Notes: generated by a model from the sequence alone, not told the origin. A stretch of DNA of 7,644 nt from Paracoccaceae bacterium (GCA_023254015.1 JALQYS010000348.1:1-7644), one strand, 5' to 3'. Positions 1-6,237 are shown, counted from the first letter of the stretch. Numbers and translations: made by a program.

Positions 1-1
1 C

Positions 2-556
2 TGTAACGGAGCGACCATGTCCCAAATTACCCTTACCAGCGACCCGCTCGGCAGCGCCACGACAGGCACATTCGAGTTCGAGAACCCGGCCTTCTACATG
101 ACCGGGGCAACGTCGCAGCGTGGTGCGGTGCTGGTCGATCAGTACATTCTCCAGCAGGCGGCCCGGCGTGGCGATCAGCACGTCAACGCCGCGGTCAATC
201 AGCTTGTCCTGTTCGCCAAAGGACACGCCGCCGATCAAGAGGGCCTTGGTCAGCTTGGTGTGCTTGGCATAGGTGTCGAAGTTCTCGGCCACCTGCGCGG
301 CCAGTTCGCGCGTGGGGCACAGCACAAGGCTGCGCGGCATCCGGGCGCGGGCGCGGCCCTGACCCAGAAGCGTGATCATCGGCAGCGAGAAGCTGGCCGT
401 CTTGCCGGTGCCGGTCTGGGCGATGCCCAGAACGTCGCGCCCGGCCAGGGCATGAGGGATGGCCTGGGCCTGAATGGGTGTGGGGGTTTCGTATCCGGCC
501 TCGGTGATGGCCTGAAGAACGCGCGGATCCAGCGCAAGGTCAGAAAATTTGGTCAT
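2..556 (-). CDS. DEAD-box RNA helicase, N-terminal part, broken before the DEAD motif
   Basis: N-terminal RecA-like domain of an RhlE-type ATP-dependent RNA helicase, a cytoplasmic enzyme that unwinds structured RNA. From the ATG at 556 the motifs run in order: Q-motif GYETPTPIQ (residues 21-29), motif I AQTGTGKT (46-53), motif Ia PTRELAAQ (81-88), the GG pair (109-110) and motif Ib TPGR (130-133). Shine-Dalgarno AGGA lies 5 nt before the ATG. Family members continue from 'GRLLD' into about 20 residues leading to the DEAD (motif II) box. Here the match stops at residue ~136 (base ~149), and the next residues (VLIDQHRTT...) are unrelated. The frame is open to base 2, but bases 2-148 look like the antisense of another gene. 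Motif II, motif III and the whole C-terminal RecA domain are therefore absent, and a product from this frame should not be an active helicase. Neither other minus-strand frame restores the family sequence, so this is a junction rather than a frameshift. Confidence 0.85.
   Translation of the reverse strand, partial: MTKFSDLALDPRVLQAITEAGYETPTPIQAQAIPHALAGRDVLGIAQTGTGKTASFSLPMITLLGQGRARARMPRSLVLCPTRELAAQVAENFDTYAKHTKLTKALLIGGVSFGEQDKLIDRGVDVLIATPGRLLENVLIDQHRTTLRRCPGHVEGRVLELECACRGAAERVAGKGNLGHGRSVT
4..148 (+). other. 5' fragment of a phage-tail-like gene
   Basis: A TAA (4-6), possibly the stop of a preceding gene, is followed by a GGAG Shine-Dalgarno (8-11), a 5-nt spacer and an ATG at 17. 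The first ~44 residues begin MSQITLTSDPLG and include GTFEFENPAFYMTG and QRGAVLVDQYI. From memory this resembles a motif near the start of some phage tail/fibre structural proteins (GT-[LF]-E-[YF]...FY.T...RG-V...Q-[YF]). The tight stop-SD-ATG arrangement also suits a phage late operon. The plus frame stays open to a TAG at 557-559, but beyond about base 149 it is only the antisense of a DEAD-box helicase gene, so the real protein is not continued here. The phage assignment rests on a remembered motif. The evidence for a genuine gene start (SD, spacing, non-helicase composition) is stronger than the family call. Confidence 0.4.
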
Positions 557-558
557 TA

Positions 559-604
559 GCGTCCTGATATTGCGGGATCGGCCCGCAAGGGAAAGGTGGG
601 ACGC
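559..604 (-). promoter_or_regulatory. Helicase 5' leader hairpin covering the Shine-Dalgarno
   Basis: On the minus strand, GCGTCC (604-599) is complementary to GGACGC (564-559). Between them lies a perfect 7-bp stem, TTGCGGG (588-582) with CCCGCAA (576-570), closed by a 5-nt loop. The outer stem contains the GGA of the helicase Shine-Dalgarno (AGGA, 565-562), so the folded leader would hide the ribosome binding site. Cold-shock and DEAD-box helicase mRNAs are known elsewhere to be regulated through their 5' leaders. That this hairpin does so is inference. Confidence 0.4.
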
Positions 605-652
605 ATGCTTCCGGGCGCCCCGGCGTCTTGGAGCCAGTGCTCCACGCTTGAT

Positions 653-681
653 CCGTTATCGCAAAATCCCTTCAACGTCAA
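653..681 (-). promoter_or_regulatory. Candidate promoter of the helicase gene
   Basis: On the minus strand TTGACG (681-676) is an excellent -35 element. At 17 bp lies TAACGG (658-653), and overlapping it at 15 bp is GATAAC (660-655), a better -10 match at a shorter spacing. Transcription would start near 646 and give a leader of about 90 nt containing the hairpin at 559-604. The -35 abuts the terminator of the upstream aldehyde dehydrogenase gene, so the helicase appears to be its own transcription unit. Confidence 0.4.
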
Positions 682-683
682 GC

Positions 684-710
684 AAACCGCCCGGCCGTGG
701 GGCCGGGCGG
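684..710 (-). terminator. Intrinsic terminator after the aldehyde dehydrogenase
   Basis: A perfect 10-bp GC stem, CCGCCCGGCC (687-696) with GGCCGGGCGG (701-710) and a 4-nt loop, begins 10 nt beyond the dehydrogenase stop codon. On the minus strand it is followed by TTTGCTT, a short imperfect T-tract. Position, stem strength and orientation all fit termination of the minus-strand dehydrogenase transcript. Confidence 0.65.
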
Positions 711-720
711 TCGGGTTGGG

Positions 721-2229
721 TCAGCCGATGTCGAAGGTCACGCCTTGGGCCAGGGGCAGGGTAGAGCCATAGTTCAGCGTGTTGGTCGCCCGGCGCATAT
801 AGGCCTTCCATGCGTCCGAGCCGCTTTCCCGCCCGCCGCCGGTTTCCTTTTCACCGCCAAAGGCGCCGCCGATCTCGGCGCCCGAGGGCCCTATGTTGAC
901 ATTGGCGATACCGCAATCGCTGCCCCGGGCCGACAGGAAGGTTTCGGCCTCGCGCATGTCATTGGTGAAGATCGACGAGGACAGGCCTTGCGGCACGGCG
1001 TTGTGCTTTTCCAGCACTGCGTCGAAGTCACTGTATTTCATCACATAAAGGATGGGGGCGAAGGTTTCGTGCAAGACGGGGCCGGTCTGGTCGGGCATTT
1101 CCACCAGTGCGGGGCGGGCATAGGCGCCGCCGGCGGCCTGCACCACCTCGCCGCCGTGGACAGTGCCACCTGCGGCGCGGGCCTGATCCAGCGCGTTCTG
1201 CATCGCGTCCAGCGCCGCCTTGTCAATCAGCGGGCCGACCAGCACGCCCTGTTCCAGCGGGTTGCCGACCTTGACGCTGGCATAGGCGGCCTTCAGGCGG
1301 GGCAGGAAGGCGTCATAGATGCTGTCGTGCAGGAACAGCCGCCGCAGCGTGGTGCAGCGCTGACCCGCCGTGCCCATGGCGGCAAAGGCCACGCCGCGCA
1401 GCGTCAGGTCCAGGTTCGCGGTGGGCGAGACGATGGCGGCGTTGTTGCCGCCCAGTTCCAGCAGCGACCGGCCAAAGCGTGCGGCCACCTTCGGGCCCAC
1501 TTCGCGGCCCATCCGGGTGGACCCGGTGGCCGAAACCAGCGCCACCTTGGGGCTGTCCACCAGCGCCTCACCCAAGGCGCGGCCGCCGATCAGAAGGCCA
1601 TTCAGCCCCTTGGGCGCATCGCCACCAGCCGCGTTGAAGCGCTGGATCGCGCGCTCCAGCATCGCGTGGGCGGCCAGCGCCGAAAGGCTGGCCTTTTCCG
1701 AAGGTTTCCACACCACAGCATTGCCGCATACCAGCGCCAGCGCCGTGTTCCACGACCAGACCGCCACCGGAAAGTTGAAGGCCGAGATCACCCCCACCAC
1801 CCCCAGGGGATGCCAGGTTTCCATCATGCGGTGGTCCGGGCGCTCGGAGGCGATGGTATAGCCGTAGAGCTGCCGCGACAGGCCGACGGCAAAGTCACAG
1901 ATGTCGATCATCTCCTGGACTTCGCCCGCACCTTCCGACACGACCTTGCCCACCTCGATCGACACCAGACGGCCCAGGTCGGCCTTGTGGGCGCGCAGCT
2001 CTTCGGCCCACAGGCGCACCAGCTCGCCGCGCTTCGGCGCAGGCACGTTGCGCCATTTCAGGTAGGCGGCTTTGGCGGCTTCTATGGCGCCTGCGGCGTC
2101 GGCGGGGCTGTGTTCGGCGATGGAGGCAAGCTGCTCGCCGGTGATCGGCGAATGGGCGGGCAGGCTGCCCGCGGCCAGCGTGACGCCAAGGCGCGACAAG
2201 AGGGCGGTGGTTTCGGCAGTCAGGGTCAT
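721..2229 (-). CDS. amaB: L-piperidine-6-carboxylate / alpha-aminoadipate semialdehyde dehydrogenase (ALDH7, antiquitin family)
   Basis: Cytosolic NAD-dependent aldehyde dehydrogenase, 502 residues, that in this family oxidises alpha-aminoadipate 6-semialdehyde (in equilibrium with piperideine-6-carboxylate) to aminoadipate in lysine catabolism. Seen: FNFP with the catalytic-site Asn152, the NAD-binding WKPSE (Lys175), GSTRMG (236-241), LELGG with general base Glu258, GQRCTT with nucleophile Cys292, and HETFAP with Glu388. The C-terminal GAEIGGAFGGEKETGGGRES stretch (450-469) is close to diagnostic of ALDH7. The Arg just before the Cys (291) and a Glu in GEVQE (102-106) match residues that bind the aminoadipate carboxylate in human ALDH7A1. 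The start at 2229 has GAGG 5 nt upstream and gives the family's length. The frame stays open to 2454, but that extension is AT-rich intergenic sequence and unlike protein. It is separated by 268 bp from the transporter gene upstream and ends at its own terminator, so it is probably monocistronic. A different semialdehyde substrate cannot be excluded. Confidence 0.93.
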   Translation of the reverse strand: MTLTAETTALLSRLGVTLAAGSLPAHSPITGEQLASIAEHSPADAAGAIEAAKAAYLKWRNVPAPKRGELVRLWAEELRAHKADLGRLVSIEVGKVVSEGAGEVQEMIDICDFAVGLSRQLYGYTIASERPDHRMMETWHPLGVVGVISAFNFPVAVWSWNTALALVCGNAVVWKPSEKASLSALAAHAMLERAIQRFNAAGGDAPKGLNGLLIGGRALGEALVDSPKVALVSATGSTRMGREVGPKVAARFGRSLLELGGNNAAIVSPTANLDLTLRGVAFAAMGTAGQRCTTLRRLFLHDSIYDAFLPRLKAAYASVKVGNPLEQGVLVGPLIDKAALDAMQNALDQARAAGGTVHGGEVVQAAGGAYARPALVEMPDQTGPVLHETFAPILYVMKYSDFDAVLEKHNAVPQGLSSSIFTNDMREAETFLSARGSDCGIANVNIGPSGAEIGGAFGGEKETGGGRESGSDAWKAYMRRATNTLNYGSTLPLAQGVTFDIG

Positions 2230-2307
2230 GGGGGCCTCATCGAGTGATCTGGCGCAAGGCGCGCGTGGTTTTCCCCACTTGGCCAAACTGCTGGCAGGCG
2301 TGCAAGA

Positions 2308-2322
2308 CCGGCAAAAAGCCGG
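2308..2322 (-). repeat. Small hairpin with an A5/T5 loop in the dehydrogenase leader
   Basis: CCGGC-AAAAA-GCCGG is a perfect 5-bp inverted repeat around a 5-base homopolymer loop, between the candidate -10 element and the dehydrogenase ATG. It would lie in the mRNA leader if that promoter is used. No T-tract follows, so it is not a convincing terminator. Its role is unknown. Confidence 0.25.
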
Positions 2323-2355
2323 AAATTCTGGTGATATGACGGCAAAAATGGCAAT

Positions 2356-2361
2356 ATTATA
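2356..2361 (-). promoter_or_regulatory. Candidate -10 element for the aldehyde dehydrogenase
   Basis: A consensus TATAAT on the minus strand (2361-2356) sits in the only AT-rich patch of the 268-bp gap upstream of the dehydrogenase. No recognisable -35 hexamer lies at 16-18 bp, so it may need an activator. A start near 2349 would give a leader of about 120 nt before the ATG at 2229. Confidence 0.3.
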
Positions 2362-2401
2362 TATGAATTCGGCGATTTGCGCGCCTTGTGGTGGCAGGAT
2401 T

Positions 2402-2437
2402 TGGCAGACTGCCATCAAGACGCTGCAGAGTGCAGCG
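2402..2437. promoter_or_regulatory. Two adjacent perfect palindromes, possible operators
   Basis: TGGCAG-A-CTGCCA (2402-2414) and CGCTGCA-GAG-TGCAGCG (2421-2437) are perfect inverted repeats of 6 and 7 bp with odd short centres, 6 bp apart. They lie about 50-90 bp upstream of the candidate dehydrogenase start site, where an activator or repressor dimer could bind. The second could also fold in RNA. On the minus strand only a weak TCTTG follows it, so it is at best a poor terminator for the transporter gene. The binding protein is unknown. Confidence 0.3.
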
Positions 2438-2469
2438 CGAATTTTTTCGGCCAAGAAGTTTTGCGAATA

Positions 2470-2486
2470 GACAAGAAAAACTTGTC
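2470..2486 (-). repeat. Inverted repeat just after the transporter stop codon
   Basis: GACAAG-AAAAA-CTTGTC is a 6-bp perfect inverted repeat around a 5-base homopolymer loop, 11 bp beyond the transporter stop. It could be a weak 3'-end hairpin. The stem is AT-rich and no T-run follows it on the minus strand, so intrinsic termination here is doubtful. Confidence 0.25.
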
Positions 2487-2497
2487 AGCGCCTTGGC

Positions 2498-3391
2498 TCA
2501 GCGCGTGAAGATCAGGCCAAGGCCAAGAACCGCCATCAACCCGCCGGCAAAGCTGAGGAGTGTCGGCCTTTGCCCCGTGCGCAGCCACAGAAGCGGCAGG
2601 ATGATGACCGGCGAAGTGGCCGAGAGTGTCGCGATGATTCCGGTCTGGCTGCCTTGCAGGGCGTAAAGAAACAGCGTCATCCCAATCAAAAGCCCGATGA
2701 TCGCCGTCGCGGCTGTCAAACCCAGCGTCAGGCGCGAGACGGGCCGGGGCAGGGTGGGCGCAAGGGGAAGCGTGGCAATCAGGCCCATGGCAAGGCCCGA
2801 GGCCCCCACCCGGAACAGCGAGGCAAGATAGGGGTCCAGCCCCGCCGCCATCACGGGCCGGGCGATCAGGCTGCCGCCGGCCTGCCCGGCCGCCGCAGCA
2901 AGGCCCAGGAGCACCCCGGCGAACAGCCTGCCCTGCAGCGTCTCCAGCCGGTGGGCATCGGCGCGGGGGCGGCCCAGAATGGCAATCGCCACGCCGCCGG
3001 CGGTGACCGCGATGCCCAGCACCGCCTGCAGCGGCAGGGCCTCGCCCAGAAAGGCCCAGCCCATCACCGCGGCCATCGGGGCGTTCAGAGCAAAGATCGC
3101 CCCGGCCCGCCGCGGCCCCAGACGCGCCACGGCGGCAAAGTTGAACGTGTCGCCCAAAAGGATGCCCACCACGCCCGACAGCGCCAGAACAATCCCGGTT
3201 GTCAGGTCCAGCCCGTGCCAGCCGCCACTTGCTGTCAGGATCAGCGCCAGCAGCAGGGTAACAAAACCCTGCCGCAGCAGGTTGAACCAGAACGGCCCCA
3301 ACGCCCGCACCGCATCGGCCGCAATCAGCCCGGTGGTGGCCCAGCAGGTGGCGGTTCCAAGGGCGGCGAGTTCATGCAGGGGCAGGGCCAT
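2498..3391 (-). CDS. EamA/DMT-family transporter (10 TM)
   Basis: Inner-membrane protein of 297 residues with the drug/metabolite transporter fold, two tandem EamA repeats of about five helices each (residues ~5-140 and ~155-295). Seen: very hydrophobic segments alternating with short charged loops, GDTFNFAAVARLG (80-92) and the FLGE motif (114-117) at the end of the fourth helix of repeat one, with the second repeat beginning after a charged linker (141-155). The length is typical. Members export or import amino acids, nucleotide bases, drugs or other metabolites, and the substrate cannot be read from sequence. The ATG at 3391 lacks a clear Shine-Dalgarno but starts directly at the first helix. 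It lies 71 bp downstream of prfC on the same strand with no strong terminator between, so co-transcription with prfC is possible. A link to the neighbouring lysine-pathway dehydrogenase would be speculation. Confidence 0.88.
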   Translation of the reverse strand: MALPLHELAALGTATCWATTGLIAADAVRALGPFWFNLLRQGFVTLLLALILTASGGWHGLDLTTGIVLALSGVVGILLGDTFNFAAVARLGPRRAGAIFALNAPMAAVMGWAFLGEALPLQAVLGIAVTAGGVAIAILGRPRADAHRLETLQGRLFAGVLLGLAAAAGQAGGSLIARPVMAAGLDPYLASLFRVGASGLAMGLIATLPLAPTLPRPVSRLTLGLTAATAIIGLLIGMTLFLYALQGSQTGIIATLSATSPVIILPLLWLRTGQRPTLLSFAGGLMAVLGLGLIFTR

Positions 3392-3462
3392 GGTGGATCA
3401 TAGGCCCGACGCCCTCGGGGGGCGCCCTCGACGAGAAGCGCCTTGCGCGCCCGAGGAGAGCG

Positions 3463-5058
3463 TCAGACCATCATCTCCTTCGTCGCCGTCAGCTTCAGCT
3501 TGGGATAATCGCGCTCGATCCGGTCGATGTCCCATTTCAGGCGGGTCAGGAACACGGTGTCGCCGTCGCTGTCCAGCGCGATATGGCCCTTGTTGACGTT
3601 CACCATCTTTTCCATCTCGTCCTTCGGCCCCGACACCCAGCGGGCGGAGGTGAACTGGCTGGGTTCAAACCGCACGGGCAGGGAATATTCCTGCTCGATC
3701 CGGCTGGCCAGAACCTCGAACTGCAACTGCCCGACGACGCCCACGATATAGCCCGAGCCGATCATCGGCTTGAACACCTTGGCCGCACCCTCTTCGGCGA
3801 ATTGGAACAGCGCCTTTTCCAGATGCTTGGCCTTCATCGGGTCCAGCGCGCGCACGCCCGACAGAAGTTCCGGCGCGAACGAGGGGATGCCGGTGAAATG
3901 CAGCATCTCGCCTTCGGTCAGCGCATCGCCGATGCGCAGCTGGCCGTGGTTCGGGATGCCGATGATGTCACCCGCCCAGGCCTCTTCGGCCAGTTCGCGG
4001 TCGGCGGCAAGGAACATCACCGGGTTGGCAATCGCCATCGGCTTTTTGGTGCGCACATGGGTCAGCTTCATGCCGCGTTCGAAATGCCCCGAGGCAAGGC
4101 GCACGAAGGCCACGCGGTCGCGGTGCTTGGCATCCATGTTGGCCTGCACCTTGAACACAAAGCCTGCGACGGCCTTCTCGTCGGCAGAAATCTGCCGCTC
4201 GGCGGCCTTTTGCGGCTGCGGAGCAGGGCCGAATTCGCCCATGCCATCCATCAGCTCCTTCACGCCGAAGGAGTTGATGGCCGAGCCGAACCAGATCGGC
4301 GTCAAAGAGCCGTTCAGGAACGAGGCACGGTCGAAGGCGGGCAGAAGTTCGCGCGCCATTTCAATCTCTTCGCGGAACTTCTTCAAAAGGTCGGCGGGAA
4401 CGTGTTCGGCCAGTTTCGGATCGTCCGGCCCGGAAATCCTGATCGATTCCGCCACCTTGTTGCGGTCGGCGCGGTCCATGATCTCCAGCCGGTCGTGCAG
4501 CAGGTCATAGGCGCCGATGAAATCGCGCCCGACCCCGATGGGCCAGCTGGCGGGGGTCACGTCGATAGCCAGATTTTCCTGAATCTCGTCGATGATATCA
4601 AAGGTATCGCGGCTCTCGCGGTCCATCTTGTTACAGAAGGTCAGGATCGGCAGATCGCGCAGACGGCAGACCTCGAACAGCTTTTGCGTCTGGCTTTCCA
4701 CGCCCTTCGCCCCGTCGATCACCATGATCGCGGCATCCACGGCCGTCAGCGTGCGGTAGGTGTCTTCGGAAAAATCGCTGTGGCCGGGGGTGTCGACCAG
4801 GTTGAAGCGATATTCGCGAAAGTCGAAGGACATGGCCGAGGCGGACACCGAGATGCCCCGATCCGCCTCGATCTTCATGAAGTCCGACCGCGTGCGCCGG
4901 GCCTCGCCCTTGGCGCGGACCTGGCCTGCCATCTGGATCGCGCCCCCGAACAGCAGGAACTTTTCGGTCAGCGTGGTCTTGCCGGCGTCGGGGTGCGAGA
5001 TGATCGCAAAGGTCCGGCGGCGGGCGATTTCGGGCGGGAGGGTGGGCGCATTGGTCAT
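3463..5058 (-). CDS. prfC: Peptide chain release factor 3 (RF3)
   Basis: Cytoplasmic translational GTPase that recycles RF1/RF2 from the ribosome after peptide release. It has 531 residues, against 529 in E. coli RF3. Seen: G1 SHPDAGKTT (21-29), the switch I region ending in RGIS (67-70), G3 DTPGH (89-93) and G4 NKMD (143-146), followed by the EF-G-like domain II and a C-terminal RF3 domain with GVVGQLQFEVL and the RF3-type RWVSG. The SDFMKIE segment just before RGIS is typical of RF3 rather than EF-G. The ATG at 5058 was chosen because family members begin shortly before the P-loop. A longer frame from a TTG at 5106 exists but lies mostly in intergenic sequence, with another in-frame ATG at 5070. 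No Shine-Dalgarno precedes 5058, while a plausible -35/-10 pair ends just before it, so the mRNA may be leaderless. The Hint gene ends 56 bp upstream. The sequence is complete, with no anomaly. Confidence 0.96.
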   Translation of the reverse strand: MTNAPTLPPEIARRRTFAIISHPDAGKTTLTEKFLLFGGAIQMAGQVRAKGEARRTRSDFMKIEADRGISVSASAMSFDFREYRFNLVDTPGHSDFSEDTYRTLTAVDAAIMVIDGAKGVESQTQKLFEVCRLRDLPILTFCNKMDRESRDTFDIIDEIQENLAIDVTPASWPIGVGRDFIGAYDLLHDRLEIMDRADRNKVAESIRISGPDDPKLAEHVPADLLKKFREEIEMARELLPAFDRASFLNGSLTPIWFGSAINSFGVKELMDGMGEFGPAPQPQKAAERQISADEKAVAGFVFKVQANMDAKHRDRVAFVRLASGHFERGMKLTHVRTKKPMAIANPVMFLAADRELAEEAWAGDIIGIPNHGQLRIGDALTEGEMLHFTGIPSFAPELLSGVRALDPMKAKHLEKALFQFAEEGAAKVFKPMIGSGYIVGVVGQLQFEVLASRIEQEYSLPVRFEPSQFTSARWVSGPKDEMEKMVNVNKGHIALDSDGDTVFLTRLKWDIDRIERDYPKLKLTATKEMMV

Positions 5059-5065
5059 GGCCGGC

Positions 5066-5094
5066 CACATAGCCCGCGAGGGGCTTTTTCGCAA
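5066..5094 (-). promoter_or_regulatory. Candidate prfC promoter, possibly giving a leaderless mRNA
   Basis: On the minus strand TTGCGA (5094-5089) and TATGTG (5071-5066) are separated by exactly 17 bp. The -10 ends 7 bp before the prfC ATG, so transcription would begin at or next to the A of the start codon. This fits the absence of a Shine-Dalgarno. The -10 match is only moderate. Confidence 0.3.
5071..5089 (+). terminator. Terminator-like hairpin on the plus strand
   Basis: AGCCC (5071-5075) and GGGCT (5081-5085) form a 5-bp stem with a 5-nt loop, running into TTTTT (5085-5089). The orientation would stop plus-strand transcription, yet no plus-strand gene is seen upstream. It might block antisense transcripts or be coincidental. 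The stem is short. Confidence 0.22.
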
Positions 5095-5114
5095 GGAAGA
5101 AGGCAAGGCGGCGG

Positions 5115-6233
5115 TCAGGGCCGCGACGGCGCCTTGCCTGCCCCGCGGCGGTTCCGGGGGCTGTGGAACAGCGTCTGCGGCCCGACTTCGGCCAGAAATT
5201 GCCGCCCCGCCTCGGTGCCGAAATGCTGCACCTGTTTCAGGCCGGGAAAGCGGGTCTTAACATCGGCGGAAAGTTCGGCCGGAAGGCGGTTCACGGTGGC
5301 ATCGTTCACCATCAGGCTTTCGGCCGGCACACCTTCGGCATAGATGATCTCGTGGCGGTCAAAGACGAGGCTGAGGTAATCGACAAAGCCGCCCTCGCGC
5401 AGGAAAACCCGTTCGCCGTCAATCAGGTGTCTGGCTTGCACCAGAAGTTCCGAGGTGGCCATGCCGGCCCGCCGCTCGCGCTGATAGAGGAACATCCGGT
5501 GGTGCTGGCTGACGATCAGATCGCCCGCATTGCCCAGCGTGCCCGCCGTGATGACCACCGGCGCGAAAGGCCCCACGGCCTTGAGCGTGGCGCGCCCGAT
5601 CCAGCGGATCGGTTGGGCGCCATGATCCCGCGTAAGCACCTGCTCGCCGGGGCGCAGATCCTCGATGGCGCGCTGCGCACCCGAGGCGAGGGTGATCATG
5701 GTGCCCCGGGCAAAGGAAATGCACAGAAGGTCGGACAGACCGCTGTCGGCGGGGGCCTCGTCGACTTTCAGCAGCGCATATTCGGTGCCCGCCGCCATCG
5801 GCGACAGCGGCAGGGCAAAGCGGCTGCCATCGGGCAGGGCCAGCAACAAAAGCTCGACCCGGTCGCCCTCGTCGCCCATCAGCGTATAGCGCGCCTCTAG
5901 CCGGATGGCGTCGCCGGCCCGGCCCACGGCCGACCCTTCCCCCACCCGCTGACCCGCGCCCTCTTGCCGCGTCACGATCAGGCGCTGTGGCTGGTGGTCG
6001 TCCTCCAGCATGTAGATGTCGCCAAGGCAAACCTGATCGGGCCCCATCAGTCCGTCGTCCTGATTTGCCCCGTGGCAGACATAGATATCATCGGCCGCCA
6101 GAACCTGACAGGCCTGGCCGGGAAGGGAAGCGGGATCGTCTGGCGTCATGTCGGGCGCGGCCTGTTCAGATGCGGGCCGAGCCTTAGGCGATGGGCGCGG
6201 CTGGCTCAAGCCCGGATGGCGCCGGTCTGCCAT
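5115..6233 (-). CDS. Hint-domain protein (Hint_2 type), function unknown
   Basis: 372 residues. The C-terminal half is a Hedgehog/intein-like (Hint) domain: FARGTMI (174-180), IEDLRPGEQVLTRDHG (190-205), IRWIGR (209-214), a segment ending SQHHRMFLY (242-250) and RHEIIYAEG (293-301), in the usual order. The N-terminal part (~40-165) resembles the conserved front half of many Rhodobacteraceae Hint proteins, with two matching stretches (VCHGANQDDGL at 52-62, LPLSPMAAGTEYALL at 141-155). Neither a signal peptide nor RTX repeats are visible. In inteins the nucleophilic Cys directly precedes the F-x-x-G-T motif. Here that position is Ser173 and the nearest Cys is two residues earlier (171), so autoprocessing is uncertain. 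The start is uncertain too: the ATG at 6233 has no Shine-Dalgarno and opens with a basic, proline-rich stretch. The in-frame ATG at 6149 (344 residues) is a good alternative. The gene is divergent from the SDR and 56 bp upstream of prfC. Confidence 0.85.
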   Translation of the reverse strand: MADRRHPGLSQPRPSPKARPASEQAAPDMTPDDPASLPGQACQVLAADDIYVCHGANQDDGLMGPDQVCLGDIYMLEDDHQPQRLIVTRQEGAGQRVGEGSAVGRAGDAIRLEARYTLMGDEGDRVELLLLALPDGSRFALPLSPMAAGTEYALLKVDEAPADSGLSDLLCISFARGTMITLASGAQRAIEDLRPGEQVLTRDHGAQPIRWIGRATLKAVGPFAPVVITAGTLGNAGDLIVSQHHRMFLYQRERRAGMATSELLVQARHLIDGERVFLREGGFVDYLSLVFDRHEIIYAEGVPAESLMVNDATVNRLPAELSADVKTRFPGLKQVQHFGTEAGRQFLAEVGPQTLFHSPRNRRGAGKAPSRP

Positions 6234-6237
6234 GCTA

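Noticed and set aside
149..559. Continuation of the left-edge plus-strand frame (to 559)
   Set aside because: Past base ~149 it is the exact antisense of conserved helicase motifs, so only the first ~44 codons are credible.
697..2247. 516-codon plus-strand open frame
   Set aside because: It lies wholly antisense to the ALDH7 gene. Its Gly/Arg/His/Gln-rich composition is typical of the reverse frame of high-GC genes, and no protein motif is visible.
2230..2454. N-terminal extension of the ALDH7 frame
   Set aside because: The extension translates AT-rich intergenic DNA containing the candidate promoter. The ATG at 2229 has GAGG at a proper spacing and gives the normal family length.
2570..3403. 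277-codon plus-strand open frame rich in Gln, Gly and Arg
   Set aside because: It is antisense of the EamA transporter, and its composition follows from reversed Ala/Leu/Gly codons.
3410..3430. Direct repeat CGCCCTCG x2 and a CGCCC/GGGCG hairpin between prfC and the transporter gene
   Set aside because: The stem is only 5 bp, no T-tract follows on the minus strand, and such GC repeats are expected by chance at this base composition. Not called as a terminator.
3583..5343. 586-codon plus-strand open frame
   Set aside because: It is a shadow of prfC and the 3' end of the Hint gene, with His/Gly/Gln-rich low-information sequence and no family resemblance.
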